From positions 124,001-188,000 of the forward strand of contig NZ_UXAW01000048.1 of NCBI RefSeq assembly GCF_900609055.1: DNA of 64,000 nt, written 5' to 3'. Position numbers and translations under genes: made by a program. This stretch comes from Pseudogemmobacter humi. Its GTDB lineage: Bacteria > Pseudomonadota > Alphaproteobacteria > Rhodobacterales > Rhodobacteraceae. The notes under the pieces are model-generated. The model was not told the origin of the DNA, did no database searches, and saw only the letters and a list, made by a program, of their open reading frames with translations. Position 1 is the stretch's first letter, and every line of letters begins with the position of its first letter. This document shows, in pieces, positions 17,020 to 24,117 of this stretch.

Positions 17020-18750
17020 ATGAGACCACGCTTCCCGGTGCCCGACTGGGCGCGGCGCTACGATGCTTCCCTGCTGGGCGCCGATGTGATGGCGGCGGTG
17101 ATCGTCACCGTCATGCTGATCCCGCAGAGCCTTGCCTATGCGATGCTGGCCGGGCTGCCGCCCGAGACCGGGCTCTATGCCTCGATCCTGCCGCTGGTGG
17201 CCTATGCGCAGTTCGGCTCGTCGCGGGTGCTGGCGGTGGGGCCGGTGGCGGTGGTCTCGCTGATGACCGCCTCGGCCGTGGCGCCGGTGCTGGAGGCGGG
17301 GCTGGCGAGCGCCCCCGCTGCGGCGCTGACGCTGGCGGCGCTGTCGGGGGCGGTGCTGGTCGGGATGGGGCTGCTGAGGCTGGGGTTTCTCGCGAATTTC
17401 CTCAGCCATCCGGTGATTTCGGGCTTCATCACCGCCTCGGGCCTGCTGATCGCGGCGGGGCAGCTGCGTCATATCCTCGGCGTGCCCGCGGGCGGCGGGA
17501 CGCTGCCCGGGATCGTGGCCGGCCTTGCAGAGCAGATCGGTGCGGTGAACCCGGCCACGCTGGCGGTGGGGGCGGGGGTGCTGGCCTTCCTCTGGGCCAC
17601 GCGCTGCTGCCTGAAGCGCGGGCTGGTCGGCCTCGGCCTTTCCGCGGGCCTCGCCGGCGGGATCGTCCGCGCCGCGCCGGTCGCGGCGATCGCGGCGACC
17701 ATCCTCGCCAGCGCCGCCTTCGATCTGGGCGCGCGCGGGGTGGCGCTGGTGGGAGAGATCCCGCGCGGCCTGCCGGTGCCGGGGCTGCCGCCCTTCGCGC
17801 CCGATCTGGTGCTGGCGCTGCTGCCCTCGGCGGTGCTGATCTCGGTGATCGGCTTCGTGGAATCGGTCTCGGTTGCCCAGACCCTGGCCGCGAAGCGGCG
17901 CGAGCGCATCCGGCCCGACCGCGAGCTGTTCGGCCTCGGCGCGGCGAATTTCGCCGCTGCCTTCACCTCGGGCTACCCGGTCACCGGCGGCTTCGCGCGC
18001 TCGGTGGTGAACTATGAGGCCGGGGCGCAGAGCCCCGCCGCCGGGATCTTCACCGCGCTCGGCATCGCGCTGGCCACGCTGTTCCTGACGCCCTGGCTGG
18101 CCGGTCTGCCGCAGGCGACGCTGGCGGCGACCATCATCCTTGCCGTGCTGTCGCTGGTCGATCTGCCGGCGCTGCGCCGGACCTGGCGCTATTCGCGCCC
18201 GGATTTCGCGGCGATGCTGACGACGATCCTCGTCACCCTCGGCCTGGGGGTGGAGCAGGGCATAACGGCGGGTGTCCTCCTGTCGCTGGCGCTTTATCTG
18301 TGGCGCACCAGCCGCCCGCATTCGGCGGTGGTGGGCCGGGTGCCCGGCACCGGGCATTTCCGCAATATCGAGCGCCACCAGGTGATCACCACCCCCGGGG
18401 TGCTGGCGCTGCGGGTGGACGAGAGCCTGTATTTCGCCAATGCGCGATTTCTGGAGGACCGCATCGCCGCCCTGGTCGCCGACCGGCCCGGGCTGCGGCA
18501 TGTGGTGCTGATGTGCCCGGCGGTGAACGAGATCGACGCCAGCGCGCTGGAAAGCCTGGAGGAGATCAACCGCCGCCTGAGCGAGGCCGGGATCCGCTTT
18601 CACCTTTCCGAGGTCAAGGGGCCGGTGATGGACCGGCTGCACCGCAGCACCTTCCTCAGCCACCTGACCGGCGAGGTCTTCCTCAGCCAGCACGAGGCCG
18701 ATTGCGCGCTGGCGGGCGATCAGCCGCCCGAGCCGCAGAAACTTTCGTAA
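17020..18750 (+). CDS. SulP-family anion transporter with STAS domain
   Basis: A 576-residue inner-membrane transporter. The N-terminal signature VTVMLIPQSLAYAMLAGLPP (near residue 30-50) and about 12 helices define the SulP family. A cytoplasmic STAS domain follows from about residue 440, with the loop CPAVNEIDASALESLEEI. SulP proteins carry sulfate, bicarbonate or other anions. Its place at the end of the sulfide cluster suggests export or uptake of an oxidised sulfur anion. I start at the ATG at 17020, 18 bp after the preceding stop; an earlier in-frame GTG lies inside the upstream gene. Its last 31 bp overlap the convergent sqrR gene. Confidence 0.9.
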   Translation: MRPRFPVPDWARRYDASLLGADVMAAVIVTVMLIPQSLAYAMLAGLPPETGLYASILPLVAYAQFGSSRVLAVGPVAVVSLMTASAVAPVLEAGLASAPAAALTLAALSGAVLVGMGLLRLGFLANFLSHPVISGFITASGLLIAAGQLRHILGVPAGGGTLPGIVAGLAEQIGAVNPATLAVGAGVLAFLWATRCCLKRGLVGLGLSAGLAGGIVRAAPVAAIAATILASAAFDLGARGVALVGEIPRGLPVPGLPPFAPDLVLALLPSAVLISVIGFVESVSVAQTLAAKRRERIRPDRELFGLGAANFAAAFTSGYPVTGGFARSVVNYEAGAQSPAAGIFTALGIALATLFLTPWLAGLPQATLAATIILAVLSLVDLPALRRTWRYSRPDFAAMLTTILVTLGLGVEQGITAGVLLSLALYLWRTSRPHSAVVGRVPGTGHFRNIERHQVITTPGVLALRVDESLYFANARFLEDRIAALVADRPGLRHVVLMCPAVNEIDASALESLEEINRRLSEAGIRFHLSEVKGPVMDRLHRSTFLSHLTGEVFLSQHEADCALAGDQPPEPQKLS

Positions 18751-19040
18751 AGCACCTGCATCACCTTCTGCGCGACCTCGCTTTCGATCCGGTACCAGAT
18801 CGACTGCCCGTCGCGCCGCCCGGTGATGATGCGGTCGCGCCTGAGCAGCGCCAGATGCTGCGAAACCGTCGAATCGCGGATGCCGAGAAATTCCGCGAGC
18901 TGGCCCACCGATTTCTCGCCCTGCACCAGCTGGCACAGGATCAGGAGCCGGTGCCGGTTGCCGAGCGACTTCAGCAGCTCGCTCGCCTCGTCCGCGGCGG
19001 CGCGCATGCTCTCGGGGTCTATGCTCGTTTCCGGGGTCAT
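18720..19040 (-). CDS. sqrR: ArsR-family persulfide-responsive repressor (SqrR/BigR)
   Basis: A 106-residue winged-helix repressor. The helix-turn-helix reads VGQLAEFLGIRDSTVSQHLALL (split about residues 45-66). Cys36 (LLILCQLV) and Cys102 (YESFCGSG) are 66 residues apart, the same distance as Cys41 and Cys107 of R. capsulatus SqrR, which form a tetrasulfide bridge upon persulfide exposure and release DNA. The additional Cys9 of the R. capsulatus protein is not present. The gene converges on the SulP transporter and its box stands in front of the MBL operon at 14667. The predicted promoter would make the mRNA leaderless. Confidence 0.88.
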   Translation of the reverse strand: MTPETSIDPESMRAAADEASELLKSLGNRHRLLILCQLVQGEKSVGQLAEFLGIRDSTVSQHLALLRRDRIITGRRDGQSIWYRIESEVAQKVMQVLYESFCGSGG

Positions 19041-19046
19041 GAGCGA

Positions 19047-19075
19047 TATCTACACTTCTGCGAAGATATGGTCAA
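19047..19075 (-). promoter_or_regulatory. Predicted sqrR promoter with internal inverted repeat
   Basis: Read on the minus strand, TTGACC (19070-19075), 17 bp and TAGATA (19047-19052) form a promoter. Six bases later comes the ATG at 19040, so transcription would start on or next to the start codon. CTTC-TGC-GAAG at 19055-19065 lies in the spacer and could be an operator, although it does not fit ATTC-N8-GAAT. Confidence 0.55.
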
Positions 19076-19162
19076 GGTGCCGCCGCGCGCCCGGGCCGGG
19101 TCCGCCGATGAAGACGGGGGCAGACCTGCCCGGCCGCGCCCCCGAAGGTGGCCCCGCGGCGC

Positions 19163-19627
19163 TCAGGCTTCCTGGGTGCTGCGGGCTTCGATCAGGATGG
19201 CGTGCAGTTTCGCCGGATCGGTGTTCGAGCGCAGTTTCGACACCACGCTCTGGTCGCGCATGGTGCGGCTGACAAGCGCCAGCGCCTTGAGGTGATCCAC
19301 CCCGGAATCCTTCGGCGCCAGCAGGCAGAACACCAGATCGACCGGCTGGCGGTCCACGCTGTCGTAATCCAGCGGCTTTTCCAGCCGGATGAAGATACCG
19401 GCGATGCTGTCGAGATCCTCGATCCGCGCATGGGGCAAGGCGATGCCATGCCCCACGCCGGTGGGCCCCAGCGTCTCACGTTCCTGCAAACCATCCACCG
19501 CAGGGTCGGCGGCGATCCCCCAGGCGGACTGGGCGATTTCGCCCAGTTCCTGAAACAGACGTTTCTTCGAGGTGAACTGGCCGACGACACGAACGGCGGA
19601 TGGCACGAGGAGGCTGGAAAGTTCCAT
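19163..19627 (-). CDS. ptsN: Nitrogen-type PTS IIA protein (PtsN, EIIA-Ntr)
   Basis: A 154-residue cytoplasmic regulatory phosphoprotein. The phosphorylated histidine sits in GVGHGIALPHARIE near residue 70, as in other EIIA-Ntr proteins. It receives phosphate from PtsP via NPr and in relatives controls potassium uptake, nitrogen metabolism and envelope functions. It is 43 bp downstream of hpf and probably co-transcribed. The gene order lptA-lptB-hpf-ptsN is the common proteobacterial one, but rpoN is missing between lptB and hpf. Confidence 0.92.
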   Translation of the reverse strand: MELSSLLVPSAVRVVGQFTSKKRLFQELGEIAQSAWGIAADPAVDGLQERETLGPTGVGHGIALPHARIEDLDSIAGIFIRLEKPLDYDSVDRQPVDLVFCLLAPKDSGVDHLKALALVSRTMRDQSVVSKLRSNTDPAKLHAILIEARSTQEA

Positions 19628-19670
19628 GAGAGCGCAGAGATCCTGTGGTCAGGCAGGCGGGCGCAGCCCG

Positions 19671-20246
19671 TTACCTGCTGTTGCGGGGGTCGATCCAGCC
19701 GATGTTGCCGTCATCCCGGCGGTACACCACGTTCACGCCCCCATGGCCTTCGTTACGGAAGACGAGCATCTTCTGCCCCGCCAGTTCCATCTGCATCACG
19801 GCCTCGCCGACGGTGATCGAAGGAATCTTCGTCTCCATCTCGGCAACGACCACGGGTGCAAGCGTCTCGGGCTCGGCATCCTCGGCTTCCTCGGATGGGG
19901 CGAGGATATAGGACGGCGCCGCGTCGAATTCAACCGGCCCCTTGCGTCCGCTGTTGTGGCTGCGCAACCGGCGTTTGTAGCGGCGGACCTGCTTATCCAG
20001 CCTTTCGCGGCAGCTCTCGAAAGCGGCGTAGACTTCGGTGGCGTTGCCCTTGGCCTGGAGGCTCAGCCCGGTGGCCAGATGGATCGCGGTTTCGCAGACG
20101 AATTCATGGGCATTGCGCGAGAAAACCACGATGCATTCCGTGGCCCTCTGGGCATATTTATCGACCAGCTCGCCGATTTCGGCTTTGACATGAGTTGTCA
20201 GAGCCTCGCCGACATCGATCTGCTTGCCGCTGATCTGGTAGCGCAT
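19671..20246 (-). CDS. hpf: Long-form ribosome hibernation promoting factor (HPF)
   Basis: A 191-residue protein that dimerises 70S ribosomes to 100S particles in resting cells. The N-terminal ribosome-binding domain covers residues 1-100 (YQISGKQIDVGEALTTHVK, then KRRLRSH), and the C-terminal dimerisation domain lies at about 130-190 (GQKMLVFRNE, VVYRRDDGNIGWIDP). Having both parts identifies the long form. A 233-bp gap precedes the gene; it contains a perfect TTGACA on the minus strand at about 20434-20439, with no convincing -10 at 17 bp. Confidence 0.92.
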   Translation of the reverse strand: MRYQISGKQIDVGEALTTHVKAEIGELVDKYAQRATECIVVFSRNAHEFVCETAIHLATGLSLQAKGNATEVYAAFESCRERLDKQVRRYKRRLRSHNSGRKGPVEFDAAPSYILAPSEEAEDAEPETLAPVVVAEMETKIPSITVGEAVMQMELAGQKMLVFRNEGHGGVNVVYRRDDGNIGWIDPRNSR

Positions 20247-20479
20247 GATATCTCCTCTGCGGTATGGGCCGGGCCGCGTGACGCATCGGTCACGAAACCC
20301 GGGTCTTCAATTTCACTTGGGTGGCGGGAGAGAAAACCGCAAGGCGGCGGGGCCTTTGGATGGCCGCCCGGGCCGGGCTGCGGGGAGGATGTGTCGCGCT
20401 CATATGTCCATTTGGTGACAGCGCGCGAAGACTGTCAACAGAATCGGTGCGCCGCCCTGGCCGGGCAGGCGGCGGTTGA

Positions 20480-21253
20480 TCAGACCATACGGAAATTCTC
20501 GCCCAGATAGACCCGGCGCACGGTCTCATCGCGCACGATTTCGTCGGTGGTGCCCGACATCAGCACGGTGCCGTCATGCAGGATATAGGCGCGGTCGACG
20601 ATTTCCAGCGTCTCGCGGACGTTGTGATCGGTGATCAGCACGCCGATGCCGCGGCTTTTCAGATCCTGGACCAGGTGGCGGATCTCGTTCACCGCGATCG
20701 GGTCGACCCCGGCGAAGGGCTCGTCCAGCAGCAGGTATTTCGGATCGGCGGCGAGGCACCGCGCGATCTCGACCCGGCGGCGCTCGCCCCCGGAAAGCGC
20801 CAGCGCCGGGGCCTGGCGCAGATGGGTGATCGAGAACTCGCTCAGCAGTTCCTCCAGCCGCTCGCGCCGTTTGTGGCGGTCGGCATGGGCGATTTCCAGC
20901 ACGGCAAGGATATTGTCCTCGACCGAGAGGCCGCGGAAGATCGACACCTCCTGCGGCAGGTAGCCGATCCCCAGGCGGGCGCGGCGATACATCGGCAAGG
21001 CGGTCACGTCGCGGCCGTCGATCAGGACCTGGCCGCCCTCGGGCGTGATCAGACCGGCGATGGAATAGAAACAGGTGGTCTTGCCCGAGCCGTTGGGGCC
21101 AAGAAGCGCCACCACCTCGCCGCGACGCAGATCCATGGTCACGTCGCGGATCACCGGGCGCTTCTTGTAGCTTTTGCGCAAGGAGCGGATCTGAAGGCCC
21201 TGGCCGCCCTCGGTCACGGTCAGCGCAGGGCGGGTCTGTTCCATCGCGGCCAT
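20480..21253 (-). CDS. lptB: LPS export ABC transporter ATPase LptB
   Basis: A 257-residue ATPase that powers extraction of lipopolysaccharide from the inner membrane with LptFG. Walker A GPNGSGKTT, signature LSGGERRRVEIARCL, Walker B YLLLDEPFAGVDP and the switch LITDHNVRETL are complete. There is an N-terminal extension of about 20 residues compared with E. coli LptB; an internal ATG at 21244 would shorten it by three. The ATG shares one base with the lptA stop. LptC and LptA lie directly upstream. Confidence 0.95.
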   Translation of the reverse strand: MAAMEQTRPALTVTEGGQGLQIRSLRKSYKKRPVIRDVTMDLRRGEVVALLGPNGSGKTTCFYSIAGLITPEGGQVLIDGRDVTALPMYRRARLGIGYLPQEVSIFRGLSVEDNILAVLEIAHADRHKRRERLEELLSEFSITHLRQAPALALSGGERRRVEIARCLAADPKYLLLDEPFAGVDPIAVNEIRHLVQDLKSRGIGVLITDHNVRETLEIVDRAYILHDGTVLMSGTTDEIVRDETVRRVYLGENFRMV

Positions 21254-21738
21254 CAGTTCTTCCCCGGCAGGAAGGTGGTGGAGACGCCGCCCTCGATCAC
21301 GCCGGTGCCGTCTTTCAGGTTCAGCGTCAGCTTCTGGCCGGTCAGCGCGCTTTGCCCTTGCGTGAGCAGCACGTCGCCGGTCATCACCACGAGGCCGCTG
21401 TCGATGGTATAGACCGCCTCGCGCGCCTCGGCGGCGTCCTGGCTGCTGGCGATGGTCACGCCGCCGGTGGCGTGCAGCCGCTCGATCGCGCGGCTGTCGG
21501 TGGCGTAATCCACCCGCACCTCGGCGGCGGAAAGCCGCATCTCGCCCTGGCCGACCAGCACATTGCCGGAAAACACCGCCGAGCCGTCGGCGTTGTTGAC
21601 GGAAAGCGTGTCAGCGGTGATCTCGACCGGCAGGCTGGTGTCCTGGGTCAGCCCGCCGAAGGCGACATTGGCCTCTTGCGCGAGGGCAGGGGCCGAAAGG
21701 GCGAGGGTCAGGATCAGGGCACGGGCAAACAGGGTCAT
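21253..21738 (-). CDS. lptA: Periplasmic LPS bridge protein LptA
   Basis: A 161-residue OstA-like protein with an N-terminal signal peptide (LFARALILTLALSAPALAQE). The mature part shows the beta-jellyroll pattern with VEITADTLSVNNADGSAVFSG and VLVGQGEMRLSAAEVRV, the region that joins to LptC and LptD. It carries LPS across the periplasm. It overlaps lptB by one base and follows lptC by 22 bp. Confidence 0.9.
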   Translation of the reverse strand: MTLFARALILTLALSAPALAQEANVAFGGLTQDTSLPVEITADTLSVNNADGSAVFSGNVLVGQGEMRLSAAEVRVDYATDSRAIERLHATGGVTIASSQDAAEAREAVYTIDSGLVVMTGDVLLTQGQSALTGQKLTLNLKDGTGVIEGGVSTTFLPGKN

Positions 21739-21760
21739 GAGGGGGTTCCGATCCGCGGCA

Positions 21761-22369
21761 TCAGCCGCCGGGCTGATATACCAGCTTAACGCCGCCGGAG
21801 AAAACCAGAAGATAGGCCGGTTCCGATTCCCCGCCGGTTTCGTGATGCAACGTGAAGGAGGCCGCGTCTATCGTCACCGCCGGGCCGGTGGCCTTGACCG
21901 GGGCCTGGCTCTCGGCACCGGAGCGGTCCAGCGCCGCCGTCAGCGCCTCGGTCGTCACCCGGTAGCCGCTGGAGGTGGCGATCTCGACCCCGCCCGTCAG
22001 CCGCAGCTCGCCCGCGCCGGTGTCGAGTTCGGCGCCGGAAGCGGTCATGTCGGTGCTGCCGCCGTCGGGCATCTCAAGGCGCAGGGTGACATCCTCGGCG
22101 GCGGCGGTGCGCTCGGCGCTGGCGGGGCGGGCGGCTTTCGCGGTCAGGGTGATCGCGGCGCCGTCCGAGGTGATCCCGGCATAGGTCGGCGCGCTCATCC
22201 GCGGATCGCGCGCCAGCGCCTCGACATCGACCTCGGCGTAGCGGATCGCGGCGGTGGGGTCGATGCGGTCCGCCAGCAGGAACAAAGTCGAGAGCAGCGC
22301 CAGCGCCGTGAGCGGCAGCGCCAGCTTGAGCCAGCCGACGATCTTCGAATGACGGTCGATCTTCGGCAT
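21761..22369 (-). CDS. lptC: LPS export protein LptC
   Basis: A 202-residue bitopic membrane protein with one N-terminal helix (LALPLTALALLSTLFLLAD) and a periplasmic jellyroll domain. The identity rests on size, topology, the LptC-like repeat pattern (GGVEIATSSGYRVTTEAL) and its place before lptA-lptB. It takes LPS from LptBFG and passes it to LptA. It starts 15 bp after the kdsD stop. Confidence 0.88.
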   Translation of the reverse strand: MPKIDRHSKIVGWLKLALPLTALALLSTLFLLADRIDPTAAIRYAEVDVEALARDPRMSAPTYAGITSDGAAITLTAKAARPASAERTAAAEDVTLRLEMPDGGSTDMTASGAELDTGAGELRLTGGVEIATSSGYRVTTEALTAALDRSGAESQAPVKATGPAVTIDAASFTLHHETGGESEPAYLLVFSGGVKLVYQPGG

Positions 22370-22384
22370 GGCCCGCCCCCCCTC

Positions 22385-23356
22385 TCAGGCCACGCCCGCG
22401 CGCAGGCAGTCGTGGATATGGACGATGCCCTCCACCCTCTGGCCCGCGCCGGTGACCAGAAGGCAGGTGATCTTCTTGTCGTTCATCAGCGCCAGGGCCT
22501 CGACCGCGAGCGTATCGGCGCTTGCGGTCAGCGGCGCCCGGGTCATCACCTCGCCCGCGCTGTGGCCAAGCAGACCCTCCATATGCCGCCGCAGATCGCC
22601 GTCGGTGACGATCCCGAGCAGGTGGCCGTCTTCGGCCACCCCCACCACGCCGAAACCGGCGCGGGTCATGGCGATCAGCGCCTCGGACATCGGGGTATCG
22701 GGCGCGACCAGCGGCGCCTCGCGGTGCATCAGATCGCCGACGCGCAACAGTTTCGCGCCCAGCTTGCCGCCGGGGTGGAAGACGCGGAAATGCTCGGGCG
22801 TGAAGCGGCGGTGCTCCATCAGCGCGATGGCGAGCGCGTCGCCGAGCGCGAGGGTCATCGTGGTCGAGGTGGTCGGCACGATCCCGGTCTCGCAGGCCTC
22901 GGGGGCGGCGGGCAGCACGATCGCCACATCGGCCTCGCGCAGAAGGGTCGAGCCCGCGCGCCCGGCGATGCCGATCAGCGGGATGCCGAAGCGGCGGGAA
23001 TGCGCCAGCATGTCGGCAAGCTCCGGCGTCTCGCCCGAGTTCGACAGCATCAGGATCACGTCGCCTGTCGCGATCATGCCGAGATCGCCGTGGCTGGCTT
23101 CGGCCGGGTGGACGAATTGCGCGGGCGTGCCGGTCGAGGCGAAGGTAGCGGCGATCTTCTTGCCGATATGGCCCGATTTTCCCATGCCCGAGACGACGAT
23201 CCGCCCGCTGGCCTTCAGGATCAGCGCGACGGCCTCGGTGAAGGAGGGGCCGAGCGCGTCCGCGAGCAGATCAAGCGCCCCGGCCTCGCGCCGGATCACC
23301 CGGCGGCCGGTGGCGAGGAAGGCCTCGTCAGTGGGTGAAGATGTCATTGGTGTCAT
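22385..23356 (-). CDS. kdsD: Arabinose-5-phosphate isomerase (KdsD/KpsF)
   Basis: A 323-residue enzyme that converts ribulose-5-phosphate to arabinose-5-phosphate, the first step to Kdo. An N-terminal SIS domain carries GMGKSGHIGKKIAATFAS and LSNSGETPELADML, and two CBS domains fill the C-terminal 120 residues (VGDLMHREAPLV, GEVMTRAPLTAS). The start overlaps the rnd gene by 29 bp; a second ATG lies three codons on. The location next to lptCAB matches its role in LPS core synthesis. Confidence 0.93.
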   Translation of the reverse strand: MTPMTSSPTDEAFLATGRRVIRREAGALDLLADALGPSFTEAVALILKASGRIVVSGMGKSGHIGKKIAATFASTGTPAQFVHPAEASHGDLGMIATGDVILMLSNSGETPELADMLAHSRRFGIPLIGIAGRAGSTLLREADVAIVLPAAPEACETGIVPTTSTTMTLALGDALAIALMEHRRFTPEHFRVFHPGGKLGAKLLRVGDLMHREAPLVAPDTPMSEALIAMTRAGFGVVGVAEDGHLLGIVTDGDLRRHMEGLLGHSAGEVMTRAPLTASADTLAVEALALMNDKKITCLLVTGAGQRVEGIVHIHDCLRAGVA

Positions 23357-23942
23357 CCCAGCCCAGAAGGTCCATCCCGGCCCGGACCGGCAGGAAGTCG
23401 AACAGCTTTTCCGCCAGCGCCAGCCGGTCCTCGCGGATCAGCTTTTCTTCCAGCGCGGCTTTCAGCCGGTGCAGGTAAAGCACGTCCGAGGCGGCATAAT
23501 CCTTCTGCGCGTCGGTCAGTTCCGCCGCGCCCCAGTCCGAGGTCTGCTGTTGCTTGGACACATCGACACCGACCAGATCGGCCAGCAGATATTTCAGCCC
23601 GTGGCGGTCGGTATAGGTGCGGATCAGCTTCGAGGCGATCTTGGTGCACCAGACCGGCGCGGTGGTGACGCCGAAGGCGCGTTGCAGCGCGGCGATATCG
23701 AAACGGCCGAAGTGGAACAGTTTCAGCCGGGCGGGGTCGGTCAGCAGGCGCTCCAGATTGGGGGCGCTGGTCTGGCCGCGGGCGATCTGCACCAGATGCG
23801 CGTCGCCGTCGCCCGCGGACAACTGGACCACGCAAAGCCGGTCGCGGCGCGGGTCGAGGCCCATGGTCTCGGTGTCGATGGCGACGACGGGGCCGAGATC
23901 GAGCCCGTCGGGAAGGTCGTTCTGATGCAGGTGAATGGCCAA
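23328..23942 (-). CDS. rnd: Ribonuclease D, exonuclease domain only
   Basis: A 204-residue 3'-5' exonuclease of the DEDDy type. VAIDTETMGLDPRRD holds the first two acidic residues, FHFGRFDIAAL the third, and YAASDVLYLHRL the final Tyr-x3-Asp. E. coli RNase D is nearly twice as long and carries two HRDC domains; these are absent, as in many alphaproteobacterial homologues. It is the first gene of the run through kdsD to lptB. Confidence 0.88.
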   Translation of the reverse strand: MAIHLHQNDLPDGLDLGPVVAIDTETMGLDPRRDRLCVVQLSAGDGDAHLVQIARGQTSAPNLERLLTDPARLKLFHFGRFDIAALQRAFGVTTAPVWCTKIASKLIRTYTDRHGLKYLLADLVGVDVSKQQQTSDWGAAELTDAQKDYAASDVLYLHRLKAALEEKLIREDRLALAEKLFDFLPVRAGMDLLGWDDTNDIFTH

Positions 23943-24010
23943 GGGGGGTGCTTTCCGGCTGGGATGGAAGGGAATTAGTCCCTGGCCGGTCAGCGGTCAA
24001 CCGCGGGGGC

Positions 24011-24095
24011 GGAAAACCCGCCCGTGAAGGCGGGCGCTGGCCTTGCGGCCAGCCCGGGGGCCCTGCCCCCGGACGGGCTGCGCCCTCCCCCGGGG
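24011..24095. terminator. Hairpin cluster between sulfotransferase and rnd
   Basis: Three stems follow each other: CCCGCC/GGCGGG (24017-24034), GCTGGCC/GGCCAGC (24036-24053) and GGGGGC/GCCCCC (24056-24070). On the minus strand the first is followed by TTTTCC, so it can end the sulfotransferase operon. The adjoining GGGGTATTTGGCTCAGGGTG has a weak counterpart at 47741-47771 and may belong to an interspersed element. Confidence 0.5.
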
Positions 24096-24117
24096 TATTT
24101 GGCTCAGGGTGAAAGGA

